From assembly GCA_035478375.1 (NCBI GenBank), contig DATIJQ010000060.1, forward strand, positions 1 through 22,374: 22,374 bases of DNA. The letters run 5' to 3'. This stretch comes from DASTDY01 sp035478375 (GTDB taxonomy: Bacteria > Patescibacteriota > Saccharimonadia > Saccharimonadales > EFPC-124). Below are positions 5,842 to 14,344 of the stretch, piece after piece (position 1 is the stretch's first letter; each line of letters opens with the position of its first letter). Made by a program: the position numbers and the translations under genes. The notes under the pieces are model-generated. The model searched no databases. It worked only from the letters and a program-made list of their open reading frames with translations, and was not told the origin of the DNA.

Positions 5842-8800
5842 GTGGCAGAGGCGCTCACGCCGGCTGACTACGTGCACTTGCACAACCATACGCACTACAG
5901 CGTGTTGGATGGACTGCAAAAAGTGCCCGAAATGTTAGACCGGGTCAAAAGTTTAGGCATGCAAGCGGTGGCGATTACCGACCACGGCACGCTTAGTGGC
6001 GCAATCGAATTTTACAAAGAGGCCAAGGCCCGCGATATCAAGCCAATCATCGGCATGGAAACCTACATGGCACCCCGCGCTTTAACCGACAAAGATCCGG
6101 TTAAAGACAAGTTCCGCTACCACCTTATTTTGCTTGCCATGAACAACACGGGGTACAAAAACCTCATGCGCTTATCGACCACAGCCAACCTCGACGGCTA
6201 TTATTACAAGCCGCGTATCGACCACGACTTGCTCAAAAAATATAACGAAGGCATTATTTGCTTATCGGGTTGTATTGGCGGTGAAGTCGGCGAACATTTG
6301 CGCAACGACCAAGACGCAAAGGCGTACGAAGCTGCCCGCTGGCACAAAGAAGTGTTTGGCGACCGCTACTACATAGAAGTCCAAGACCACGGCCACCCCG
6401 AACACACTCACAAATGGGACGAGCAAGTCCGCGTCAACAAAAAACTGTTAAAGTTGGCGCAAGAACTCGACATTAAAGTTGTTGTGACCTGCGATGCGCA
6501 CTACGCCAGCGACGCCGATAAAGACGCCCACGAAATTTTGCTGTGCGTGCAAACTGGCGCGTTTTTAAGTGACCAAGACAGGTTTAGTCTTAAAGAATTT
6601 GACTTGTACGTTGAGGACCCGACCGAAGTTATTAAACGTTGGGGCACCGAGCACCCCGACGTTGTGACTACCACAAAACAAATCGCCGATCGCTGTGAGG
6701 TTGAGTTGGATTTGGGTGGTATTTTGATTCCTAAATTCCCGGTGCCAGACGGCGAGACCGAAAAAACCTTGCTCGATAAACTAGTGTTCCAAGGACTGGC
6801 CGAGCGTTATAATGACGTCGAGCGCGACAAAGCCAGCAGCATGGCAATCGAAGAAGTACGCCAAACCCTCGACCCCAAAGTGCTGGAGCGCACTGACTAC
6901 GAGCTAGGCGTCATCGACGGCATGGGCTTTAACGGCTACATGTTAATCGTGCAAGACTTTATTAACTGGGGCAAAGACCAAGGGATTATTTTTGGGCCTG
7001 GGCGCGGTTCGGCGGCCGGGTCGATAATTGCTTACGCGCTGCGCATTACTGACCTCGACCCGCTGACATACGGCTTGTTGTTTGAGCGCTTTTTAAACCC
7101 GGACCGCATCAGCATGCCTGATATTGATGTGGACATTATGGACTCGCGCCGCGATGAAGTCATCGAATACTGCGCTGGCAAATACGGTTCCGACCGCGTA
7201 TCCAATATTGTCACTTTTGGCAAAATGGCTGCCCGCGCCGCTGTGCGCGACGTTGCCCGCGTGCTAGAGGTGCCGTATGCCGACGCCGATAAGTTAGCTA
7301 AGCTCATTCCGCAAGCGGTACAGGGCAGGCACATTCCGCTTAAAATTTCGGTCGAAAAAGACCTCGACCTTAAAAAAGAATACGAAAATAATCCGACATC
7401 AAAGCGGGTGATTGACCTGGCAATGCGGCTAGAGGGCACCATCCGCAGCCACGGTGTGCACGCTTGCGGCGTGGTAATTGCGCCCGGCGAATTGGTGCAA
7501 TATGTGCCGCTCGAAATGGCGCAAAAAGGCGTTGTCTCGACCCAATTCCCTATGGGCCAAATCGAAGAACTTGGTTTGCTTAAAATGGACTTTTTGGGTC
7601 TGAGCAACCTAACGATTATTAAAAACGCCATGCGCATTATTAAAAAGGTAAACGGCGTCGATATTGACCTAAGCACAATTCCGCTCGACGATGACGATAC
7701 CTTTAAATTGCTTGGCCGCGGCGACACCACCGGCGTGTTCCAATTTGAATCAGCCGGTATGAAGCGTTACTTGCGCGAGCTTAAGCCTACCGAATTCGAC
7801 GATGTTATTGCCATGGGTGCCCTGTATCGCCCGGGCCCGCTTAGCGCCGGCCTGACCGACAGTTTTATTAAGCGTAAAAACGGCCTCGAGAAGGTGAGTT
7901 ACGCCCACCCGCTTATGGAAGGCGCGCTCGGCAACACCTTTGGCGTGCTGGTGTACCAAGAACAGGTCATGCAGATTTCGCGCGACGTCTGCGGTTTTAC
8001 CGGTGGCGAAGCTGACACGCTGCGTAAAGCCATCGGCAAAAAAAAGCTCGACGTCATGCAAAAAATGCAGGTCAAGTTTATTGACGGCGCGGTGGCGAAT
8101 GGCGTGCCAAAACCAGTCATCGAAAAGTTTTGGCAAGACCTTTTGGGTTTTGCTGACTACTGTTTTAACAAGTCGCACTCAGCCTGCTATGGCATGACGT
8201 CGTACTGGACGGCGTACTTAAAAGCCCACTATCCGGCGGCGTTTATGGCGGCATTAATGACCAGCGACCAAGACGACACCGACCGTTTGGCGATCGAAAT
8301 TGCCGAATGCAAACACATGGGTCTGTCAGTCATGAACCCAGATGTTAACGAATCGTTTGCCGAATTCGCCGTGGTGCCCGATATCAACCAAATTCGCTTT
8401 GGTCTCAACGCCGTTAAAAACGTCGGCACCAACGCCGTAGAAGAAATTTTGCGCGCCCGCACCGACAAACCATTCGACAGCATGGAAGACTTTTTAAAAC
8501 GCGTCAATGTGCGCATTGTTAACCGTAAAAACCTCGAGAGTTTAATTAAAGCCGGCGCCTTTGACACGCTTGGCGACCGCAGCGAACTACTGTTTAATAT
8601 TGACACCATTTTGGCCTACGCCAGCAAAGTCCAAAAAGACGCCGCCGCTGGGCAGACCGATTTGTTTGGCAATTTGCTCGATAGCATGGTCGCGCCGCTA
8701 CAGCTCCAAGCCGCGCCAGCCAAAATTAAAGAGCACGAACAATTGCTGTGGGAGCGCGAATTATTGGGCTTGTACTTAAGCTCGCACCCGCTCGATAAAT

Positions 8801-9513
8801 TCGACGCCTACTTTACCGAACAAACCTTGCCCATTGGCCAACTAACCAAACAAATGGACAACAAACAGGCGACCGTCGGCGGTATTATTTTGGAATCGCG
8901 CAGCATTGTGACCAAAAGCGGCAGCAAGATGGCCTTTGTAAAAATGGAAGACAAGTCGGGTGAAATGGAAATTATAGTCTTCCCCAAATTGTTCGAAGAC
9001 ATTGGCGAAAAGCTAGCGCAAGACACCGTCGTAAAAGTAAAAGGCAAAGTCAACGCCAAAGACCGCGACGGCAACATGACCGATGACGTTAAAATAATCG
9101 CCGACGAAATCGTGGTAGTCACACCCGAGCAGCTCGAAAATTACAAAGCCACCGGCAAACATATGAAAGTGCCAAAAGCGAGCGCAAAAGTACTCGCCAC
9201 AAACGTTGGCGAGGGGAATGTAAAAGTAGTATACACCCCTGTTGAGCCAGTCGCCGCGCCAATTGCACCGACCGAAGCGCCTGCGCCGCCAAAGCCGCGC
9301 TTGTTTGTCCACGTTAAAGATCCAAATAACCACGATGCATTACTAAAACTCAAACAAACGTTTAACAGCTTCCCTGGCTCGCACGAAGTTGTGTTGGTTT
9401 TGGGCGACGAAAAAAAGTCCGCCATGCGCATGCCATTTACCATCGAACCAGCCGACGATTTGCAAAGCGCCGTCGCCAGTTTGCTGGGCGCCGAATGTGT
9501 CGCGTTAAAGTAG
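5842..9513 (+). CDS. dnaE: DNA polymerase III subunit alpha
   Basis: Product of 1223 residues, slightly longer than the usual 1150-1180. It is the replicative polymerase catalytic subunit. The PHP domain is at the N-terminus: VHLHNHTHYSVLDG (11-24), AITDHG (45-49), GMETYM (71-76), LSGCIGGE and CDAHYA; these metal-binding residues look preserved, unlike in E. coli. The catalytic palm includes FGPGRGSAAGS, MPDIDVDIMD (Asp428 and Asp430) and KMDFLGL (Asp583). Later come the family's WERELLGLYLSSHPLDKF, the OB fold (ATVGGIILESRS...) and a Pro/Ala-rich linker before the C-terminal domain. GTG 5842 is chosen for its strong Shine-Dalgarno AAAGGAGGGG. It is flanked on both sides by - strand genes, so it is monocistronic. 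Confidence 0.97.
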   Translation: MAEALTPADYVHLHNHTHYSVLDGLQKVPEMLDRVKSLGMQAVAITDHGTLSGAIEFYKEAKARDIKPIIGMETYMAPRALTDKDPVKDKFRYHLILLAMNNTGYKNLMRLSTTANLDGYYYKPRIDHDLLKKYNEGIICLSGCIGGEVGEHLRNDQDAKAYEAARWHKEVFGDRYYIEVQDHGHPEHTHKWDEQVRVNKKLLKLAQELDIKVVVTCDAHYASDADKDAHEILLCVQTGAFLSDQDRFSLKEFDLYVEDPTEVIKRWGTEHPDVVTTTKQIADRCEVELDLGGILIPKFPVPDGETEKTLLDKLVFQGLAERYNDVERDKASSMAIEEVRQTLDPKVLERTDYELGVIDGMGFNGYMLIVQDFINWGKDQGIIFGPGRGSAAGSIIAYALRITDLDPLTYGLLFERFLNPDRISMPDIDVDIMDSRRDEVIEYCAGKYGSDRVSNIVTFGKMAARAAVRDVARVLEVPYADADKLAKLIPQAVQGRHIPLKISVEKDLDLKKEYENNPTSKRVIDLAMRLEGTIRSHGVHACGVVIAPGELVQYVPLEMAQKGVVSTQFPMGQIEELGLLKMDFLGLSNLTIIKNAMRIIKKVNGVDIDLSTIPLDDDDTFKLLGRGDTTGVFQFESAGMKRYLRELKPTEFDDVIAMGALYRPGPLSAGLTDSFIKRKNGLEKVSYAHPLMEGALGNTFGVLVYQEQVMQISRDVCGFTGGEADTLRKAIGKKKLDVMQKMQVKFIDGAVANGVPKPVIEKFWQDLLGFADYCFNKSHSACYGMTSYWTAYLKAHYPAAFMAALMTSDQDDTDRLAIEIAECKHMGLSVMNPDVNESFAEFAVVPDINQIRFGLNAVKNVGTNAVEEILRARTDKPFDSMEDFLKRVNVRIVNRKNLESLIKAGAFDTLGDRSELLFNIDTILAYASKVQKDAAAGQTDLFGNLLDSMVAPLQLQAAPAKIKEHEQLLWERELLGLYLSSHPLDKFDAYFTEQTLPIGQLTKQMDNKQATVGGIILESRSIVTKSGSKMAFVKMEDKSGEMEIIVFPKLFEDIGEKLAQDTVVKVKGKVNAKDRDGNMTDDVKIIADEIVVVTPEQLENYKATGKHMKVPKASAKVLATNVGEGNVKVVYTPVEPVAAPIAPTEAPAPPKPRLFVHVKDPNNHDALLKLKQTFNSFPGSHEVVLVLGDEKKSAMRMPFTIEPADDLQSAVASLLGAECVALK

Positions 9514-9549
9514 TTTACGTTTGTTATAACGAGTTCTAGGCTGCTCTAT

Positions 9550-10500
9550 CTACTTTATAAAACCCAGAGTAACAACGACGGTTGCACCAACTGCGGCAAG
9601 CACAGCAACATCGACGACAGGGTGGAGAAGTATAAATTGCTTGCGTTGCTTCCAACTCCGCCGCAAAATTTGCCAATGTGTGGTCGCAACGCCGGCAGTT
9701 GTGAGACCGAGCGCGCCAAAACTTGCATAAGTTGCCCAGTTTGTATTAGGGAGTGTTGGGGATTTTGGTTGTGCGACAGGCTTAGTCACCGATTTTGTAG
9801 GTTGCGCGGCTGGTTTTGGGGTCGGCTGAGGATCGGCGGCTGGCGCTGTCGGTGCAGCCACAGGCGTTTTTTGTACACTGGGTTTGGCTGCGGTAGGCTT
9901 AGTCGTAACAGGGGCGGCTGGTGCTACTTGTGGCGTGCCATAAAAGGCAACGATTATTGTGTTTGGTCCACCTTGATAATTCGGTCCACTGGCAAAACCA
10001 AACCCAACGTCGGCATAGTTACCGAGCACGTTCGCGCGATGTTCGGGACTATTCATCCAACCGATAACAACTTGGCTGCTTGTGTCAAAACCATAGGCCA
10101 AATTTTCGCCCGCGCTTTTATAAGCGTAGCCTGCGCTTATAAAAAATGCCCATGGCTGCGTGCCATCTGGTGCGTTATGCGCCCAGTAATCTTTGGCGAT
10201 CATATCGTTGGCTTTACTCTGCGCGCCACCGTTTAACGTGGCATTAAGAGCGAGCGGCCCAAGGCCATTTGTGGCACGAACTTGGTTGGTAGCACTGAGC
10301 AAATCTGCCGCAGAAATGCTCGTGGCGTAAGCTAAAACTCCATGTGGTTTGACGCTAACTACTTCGGCCTTGGCAGCAAAATGTATTAATAAGAGCACCA
10401 CAACGAGCAAGCTAAAACTGTATAGCCGTAGGTAATGTAACCAACGTAATTGCGTGTCGTTTGCTACCCTCCATGTTGATGCTTTTGCTTTTTGTGGCAT
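9550..10500 (-). CDS. Membrane-anchored CAP-domain (SCP/PR1-like) surface protein
   Basis: Product of 316 residues from ATG 10500; AGGG sits 6 nt upstream, and longer starts would run into the methylase gene. Order: basic N-terminus; hydrophobic segment about 28-45; CAP domain about 62-190 with YWAHNAPDG (His108), GENLAYGF (Glu132), MNSPEHRANVLG (Glu153, His154) and YADVGFGFA; a Pro/Ala/Thr/Lys-rich linker (191-248); then LPNTN (250-254) followed by a hydrophobic stretch, RRSWKQRK, and a second hydrophobic helix to the end. The four CAP cavity residues are present. LPNTN plus a hydrophobic stretch plus basic residues resembles a sortase signal, but Gly is replaced by Asn and the chain continues. 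It lies 10 nt after the methylase stop, suggesting one operon. Outward-facing location is inferred. Confidence 0.9.
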   Translation of the reverse strand: MPQKAKASTWRVANDTQLRWLHYLRLYSFSLLVVVLLLIHFAAKAEVVSVKPHGVLAYATSISAADLLSATNQVRATNGLGPLALNATLNGGAQSKANDMIAKDYWAHNAPDGTQPWAFFISAGYAYKSAGENLAYGFDTSSQVVIGWMNSPEHRANVLGNYADVGFGFASGPNYQGGPNTIIVAFYGTPQVAPAAPVTTKPTAAKPSVQKTPVAAPTAPAADPQPTPKPAAQPTKSVTKPVAQPKSPTLPNTNWATYASFGALGLTTAGVATTHWQILRRSWKQRKQFILLHPVVDVAVLAAVGATVVVTLGFIK

Positions 10501-10510
10501 GGTAGCCCTA

Positions 10511-11017
10511 TTATGCACTAAAAGCACCAACGACTGCAAGTTGATACAGCGCGATGCCAGTGGCAACACTGACGTTGAATGATTCTTTTTGGCCACGCAT
10601 CGGGATCTCGGCAATAACGTCACACATTTTTAACAGATGCAGATCAATGCCATGTACCTCCTCACCTAATAAAAGTGCGACATTTTGTGGGGCTTGTACT
10701 TTTTGCAAAAGTACTGCATTTGGTGCTTGTTCGAGCGCCATAATAGTCACGTCTTGCGCCTTGAGCTCGCGAATAGCATGAGCCGGATCCTCGACGTAAC
10801 TATTTGCCACAGTCGCCTCGGCCCCCAGCGCTGTTTTATGAATTTGCCGCGTCAATTTTTGGTGGATATGAGGCAAGCGAGTATCGTCAGCCTGCGCTGG
10901 GTACGGCGTATAACCGGTAAAAATAACGCGCTCCACGCCAAAACCGTCGGCGCTGCGCAAAATTGACCCGACGTTATAGGCGCTGCGAATGTTGTGGGCA
11001 ATAATTAGTATGCTCAT
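10511..11017 (-). CDS. SpoU/TrmH-family RNA 2'-O-methyltransferase
   Basis: Product of 168 residues, short and lacking any N-terminal substrate-binding extension, so a minimal SPOUT enzyme. These use S-adenosylmethionine to methylate ribose 2'-OH in tRNA or rRNA. Motif 1 is NIRSAYNVGSILRSADGFGV (residues 9-28), with the conserved Asn-Xaa-Gly and Arg. Motif 2 is ALLLGEEVHGID, in place of the usual LGSEGxG. Motif 3 is IPMRGQKESFNVSVATGIAL, which forms the knotted AdoMet site. The target (TrmL-, TrmH- or RlmB-like) cannot be told from this. It starts at ATG 11017, 41 bp from the divergent pilB start, and is followed by the CAP-domain gene after 10 bp. Confidence 0.92.
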   Translation of the reverse strand: MSILIIAHNIRSAYNVGSILRSADGFGVERVIFTGYTPYPAQADDTRLPHIHQKLTRQIHKTALGAEATVANSYVEDPAHAIRELKAQDVTIMALEQAPNAVLLQKVQAPQNVALLLGEEVHGIDLHLLKMCDVIAEIPMRGQKESFNVSVATGIALYQLAVVGAFSA

Positions 11018-11045
11018 AGTCTTACGTTACCATGGCACTTTGCAG

Positions 11046-11051
11046 TACAAT
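11046..11051 (+). promoter_or_regulatory. -10 box for pilB, predicting a leaderless transcript
   Basis: TACAAT ends 7 nt before ATG 11059. Transcription starting at the usual distance would begin at or next to the start codon. No Shine-Dalgarno site is visible before 11059. Confidence 0.45.
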
Positions 11052-11058
11052 AGTACTT

Positions 11059-12678
11059 ATGGCTACTACCGACGCACAACGTTTCCGTGAACAAGACGAA
11101 AGTAACACCCGCAGCCGCGCCAGCCTGCTCGGGCTGCAATATTTTGACACTCGGGGATTTACACAGAAAGCGCCTTTATGGCGTGACGTTTTGACCGTTT
11201 CCGAAATGCGCGAAGGTAAAGTTGTACCCTTAACCGGTGGCGCTGACGAAAGTCAAGCGCTTATTATTGGCATCACTGTTTCGACACCACAGCAACTGTT
11301 GCGCAAACTGCGCGACCGGTTCCCAAACCGTGTTTTGCGTTTTGTTATGATCTCGAACGAGGGCTGGCGCGAGCTCATGTTGCGCTACGACCCGCCCAAA
11401 AAAGTCGTCTACCAAGATGTCAAAATTGCCAAAGAAGGCGACAGCGAAACAATTACCGAAGTGTCTAAAACGCTCGATACCGTGCGGTCTGACGACATGC
11501 TTAACTACCTTATTAATCAGGCTGATCGGCTAAACGCGTCTGATATTCATCTCGAAAACCAGCAAAACGACGTGCGCATCCGTTTCCGTATTGACGGTGC
11601 GCTGCATCCAATCGCTACACTAACGCACGACAAATACCGCGTGCTGCTCGCCAGCATCGCCAGTCGCAGCAATATCAGCACCGCGGCGACCCAAGCGCAA
11701 ACTGGTCACATGCAACAAGAAGTCCATAACGCCGACGGCAGCGTGCGCGTTTTAAACATGCGCATCGAAACCGTACCAACAATTTATGGCGAAGACATTG
11801 TTATACGTCTATTCAACTTCGACCCTAAACTGCTCGACCTACGCCACCTTGGTTTAAGCGAGCAACAACAGGTTAATATTAATGACATTATTGATCACCC
11901 ACACGGCATGGTGCTGGTTGTTGGACCGACTGGGTCAGGTAAATCCACAACCTTGTATAGCATGATTAACACTTTAAATCGTACCGACCGCAAAATCTTA
12001 ACGCTAGAAGACCCAGTTGAACTTGCCGTGCCGGGCGTCAGCCAGATCCCTGTCACTACCCAAGACGGCGATAGTTTTGCCGAAAAGCTGCGCGCAGTAC
12101 TGCGCCTTGACCCAGACATTGTTATGGTTGGCGAAATCCGCGATACAGACACGGCGCGCACAGCTATCCAGGCATCAATCACGGGTCATTTGGTGCTCAG
12201 TACTTTCCATGCCACAAATGCTGCGGCTGCGTTTAGTCGTATGGTGGACATGATTGGGCAAAACCCGATTTTTTCGAGCGCTATCCGTTTAGTTATTGGC
12301 CAACGCCTGGTACGCAAATTAGATGACCGCACCAAACAGCCGTACGAGCCCGACGCCGCAACCAAAAAGTATATTGCCGAAGTACTTGCTGATTTGCCAA
12401 AAGATGTTAAGGCGCCTAACATCGATACATTAAAGCTGTATCGTCCGGGCACATCCGAAGAAGTACCGTTTGGTTACACCGGCCGTATCGTCATTATGGA
12501 ACAAATGGTAGTAAATGACGTGATACAAGGCTTTTTGCGCGGCGATCAAAAAGCTATCGACGCCGACACAATTCAAGCCGCTGCCCAAAAGCAAGGTATG
12601 GTAACTATGTTGCAAGACGGCGTACTAAAAGCGTGCGCTGGTATGACGACGCTCGAAGAAGTCAACCGCGTTATTTAA
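11059..12678 (+). CDS. pilB: Type IV pilus assembly ATPase PilB (GspE/PulE family)
   Basis: Product of 539 residues from ATG 11059. ATG 11032 is in frame, but a -10 box (TACAAT 11046-11051) lies between them, favouring the later start. It is the cytoplasmic hexameric motor that powers pilus extension. The N-terminal part (about 1-140) is poorly conserved. The core shows SDIHLE, the Walker A GPTGSGKST (289-297), the Asp box LTLEDPVEL, Walker B LDPDIVMVGEIRDTDTA and the His box GHLVLSTFHATNA. Odd: the zinc-binding CxxC pairs usual in PilB between QRLVRKL and the GYxGR element are absent; here one reads QRLVRKLDDRTKQPYEP and later FGYTGRIVIMEQ. No other pilus gene lies in the window. Confidence 0.93.
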   Translation: MATTDAQRFREQDESNTRSRASLLGLQYFDTRGFTQKAPLWRDVLTVSEMREGKVVPLTGGADESQALIIGITVSTPQQLLRKLRDRFPNRVLRFVMISNEGWRELMLRYDPPKKVVYQDVKIAKEGDSETITEVSKTLDTVRSDDMLNYLINQADRLNASDIHLENQQNDVRIRFRIDGALHPIATLTHDKYRVLLASIASRSNISTAATQAQTGHMQQEVHNADGSVRVLNMRIETVPTIYGEDIVIRLFNFDPKLLDLRHLGLSEQQQVNINDIIDHPHGMVLVVGPTGSGKSTTLYSMINTLNRTDRKILTLEDPVELAVPGVSQIPVTTQDGDSFAEKLRAVLRLDPDIVMVGEIRDTDTARTAIQASITGHLVLSTFHATNAAAAFSRMVDMIGQNPIFSSAIRLVIGQRLVRKLDDRTKQPYEPDAATKKYIAEVLADLPKDVKAPNIDTLKLYRPGTSEEVPFGYTGRIVIMEQMVVNDVIQGFLRGDQKAIDADTIQAAAQKQGMVTMLQDGVLKACAGMTTLEEVNRVI

Positions 12679-13805
12679 CGAATAACATCAGCAATGCGTG
12701 GCACGAGCTGGTCGTTAAAAACTGGCGGAATAATGTGGTCGGCAGTTGGCGTTGGCACAAGACCGGCAATAACTTCGGCGGCAGCAATTTTGTGCTCATC
12801 GGTAATTTTGCGTACATTGTTGTCGAGTGCGCCTCTAAAAATACCAGGGAAGGCGAGCGCATTATTGACTTGGTTAGGGAAATCGCTACGACCAGTCGCA
12901 ACCACAGCGGCGCCGGCGGCTTTGGCAACGTCAGGCATGATTTCTGGTGTTGGGTTAGCGAGTGCAAAAATAATAGCATTTTTGTTCATGGTTTTAACCA
13001 TTTCGGGCGTTAAGAGTCCGGGTTGCGACACGCCAATAAAGATGTCAGCGCCGGCTACGGCATCGGCCAGCGAACCACTGGTACTGTTTGGATTGGTGTA
13101 CGCAAGCAACTGCTCTTTTTGCGCGTTGAGGTCAGTGCGCTGGTTGCTCAAAATGCCTTTGCTATCAACTGCTAAAATTTCTGGCGAGGCGTATTTATGG
13201 AGTAGTTTAATAATCGCCGTGCCCGCCGCACCCGCGCCAACAACCACAATGCGACTATCGCTTAATGTGCGACCGGTTATTTTGTTGGCGTTAATGAGGC
13301 CAGCCAGGGCGACAATTGCCGTGCCGTGTTGGTCATCGTGCATAACAGGGATTGGCAGCGCTTCTTTTAGGCGTTCTTCAATTTCGAAGCACAATGGTGC
13401 GGCGATATCTTCTAAATTAATGCCGCCAAAACTTGGCGCGATGGCTTTGACCGCGGCCACAATTTCGTCAGCCGTGTGTACGTCGAGCACAATTGGCACG
13501 GCATCGACGCCCGCAAAGTGTTTAAATAACATGGCTTTGCCTTCCATGACTGGCATGGCGCCGCGCGGACCGATGTTGCCGAGACCAAGTACAGCAGATC
13601 CGTCCGAAACAACCGCCACTAAATTATTCGTCCACGTGTAGTCACGTAATGTGTCGGGGTGCTGGGCAATTTCGGTTGAAACCGCCGCGACACCAGGCGT
13701 GTAATATAGTTGCAAATTTTCGGCAGTCGGTGTATCGCGCAGTGCGAGAGTAATTTTGCCCTTAAATTTTTTGTGCAGATTTAAAGCTTGTTGACCAACG
13801 TCCAT
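12675..13805 (-). CDS. NAD(P)-dependent malic enzyme
   Basis: Product of 376 residues, the size of the compact bacterial malic enzymes without a phosphotransacetylase tail. It oxidatively decarboxylates malate to pyruvate and CO2 with NAD(P)+. Visible are LYYTPGVAAVS with the catalytic Tyr (35), PVMEGKAMLFK with the catalytic Lys (90), GGINLEDIAAP, PVMHDDQHGTAIV with the metal-binding Asp, and the Rossmann motif VVVGAGAAGTAI (187-198). FALANPTPEI and the PFxFPGIFRG-like FPGIFRGALDN follow. GAGGGG lies 5 nt before ATG 13805. It sits 15 nt after the membrane hydrolase-like gene on the same strand. Its stop overlaps the pilB stop tail to tail by 4 nt, with no terminator between. The cofactor cannot be assigned. 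Confidence 0.95.
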   Translation of the reverse strand: MDVGQQALNLHKKFKGKITLALRDTPTAENLQLYYTPGVAAVSTEIAQHPDTLRDYTWTNNLVAVVSDGSAVLGLGNIGPRGAMPVMEGKAMLFKHFAGVDAVPIVLDVHTADEIVAAVKAIAPSFGGINLEDIAAPLCFEIEERLKEALPIPVMHDDQHGTAIVALAGLINANKITGRTLSDSRIVVVGAGAAGTAIIKLLHKYASPEILAVDSKGILSNQRTDLNAQKEQLLAYTNPNSTSGSLADAVAGADIFIGVSQPGLLTPEMVKTMNKNAIIFALANPTPEIMPDVAKAAGAAVVATGRSDFPNQVNNALAFPGIFRGALDNNVRKITDEHKIAAAEVIAGLVPTPTADHIIPPVFNDQLVPRIADVIR

Positions 13806-13820
13806 TTTATCCCCTCAGAT

Positions 13821-14249
13821 TTATTTGATTGCAATAATAACAGTAGTAATGAATAGTAGGTAGCTGAGTTCTACTAGCGCGCCAGGCGGCCGTTCAAACC
13901 ATTGTATTTTACTATGAAATTTAAAAAACCACCACTGCGGCCGGCCGTGCGTATAGTAATACAGCCACAAAAGGTCGGGCAAAATGGCAAACAATGCGCC
14001 AATAATTACAGTGAAGGCAAGCGGCGGGGCCAGCCAGCATAAAGCTAACACGCATGTCACGCTTACGATTGTATCGCTCGTCATAATTGGGGTAAAATAT
14101 TTGCTGCCGTAGCGGTAAAATTCGTGGTCGAAGTGCGGAATAGCGTCGAGTATAAAATGCGAAACAAGCGCCAAAGGTGCCGCCAACCATGGCTGTTTAA
14201 CAGCTAGCGCAATTGCCGAGCCGGTGAGGACGTGGTTGAGGCCGGTCAT
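13821..14249 (-). CDS. DUF457/YdjM-like membrane-bound putative hydrolase
   Basis: Product of 142 residues. I chose ATG 14249 because the protein then starts MTGLNHVLTG, the usual opening of this family, and because a strong -10 lies 6 nt upstream; a longer reading to 14294 adds residues unlike the family. Conserved polar groups are GLNHVLTG, SHFILDAIPHFDHEFYRYG and ILPDLLW, with three or four hydrophobic segments between them. The His and Asp residues near the membrane resemble the metal-dependent hydrolase-like DUF457 proteins, for which no activity is settled to my knowledge. It is followed by malic enzyme after 15 nt and is divergent from rplS. Family assignment is by pattern. Confidence 0.82.
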   Translation of the reverse strand: MTGLNHVLTGSAIALAVKQPWLAAPLALVSHFILDAIPHFDHEFYRYGSKYFTPIMTSDTIVSVTCVLALCWLAPPLAFTVIIGALFAILPDLLWLYYYTHGRPQWWFFKFHSKIQWFERPPGALVELSYLLFITTVIIAIK

Positions 14250-14255
14250 ATATTT

Positions 14256-14264
14256 ATTATTGCA
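14256..14264 (-). promoter_or_regulatory. Extended -10 for the DUF457-like gene, predicting a leaderless transcript
   Basis: On the - strand TGCAATAAT, then exactly 6 nt (AAATAT) and ATG 14249. The TGn extension and spacing place the transcription start at the first base of the start codon. No Shine-Dalgarno site is visible. Confidence 0.55.
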
Positions 14265-14298
14265 TATTCCGGCGAAACTCTTCCATATTGGCAACAGA

Positions 14299-14307
14299 TG
14301 TGATACT
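14299..14307 (+). promoter_or_regulatory. Extended -10 promoter for rplS
   Basis: TGTGATACT, a TGn-extended -10 box 38 nt before ATG 14345. The leader would be about 30 nt and carries a weak purine-rich site (GCGAGAG) close to the start. It is divergent from the DUF457-like promoter. Confidence 0.5.
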
Positions 14308-14344
14308 ATCGTGATTGAATCTAAAGAACTTAAGCGAGAGCACC

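Noticed and set aside
5718..5858. A 47-residue N-terminal extension of the helicase-like protein
   Set aside because: It would cross both divergent promoters and the dnaE start; ATG 5717 with a G-rich upstream site fits better.
7032..7730. A 232-residue - strand open frame inside dnaE
   Set aside because: It lies entirely opposite conserved polymerase sequence; its Ser/Arg-rich translation is typical of an antisense shadow.
9622..10236. A + strand open frame rich in Cys, Trp and Arg opposite the CAP-domain gene
   Set aside because: The Cys/Trp/Arg richness comes from reading the opposite strand of a Pro/Ala/Thr linker and CAP domain.
12694..13641. A long + strand open frame opposite the malic enzyme
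   Set aside because: It is antisense to a gene with complete family motifs, has no family resemblance, and shows the composition of a mirrored coding strand.
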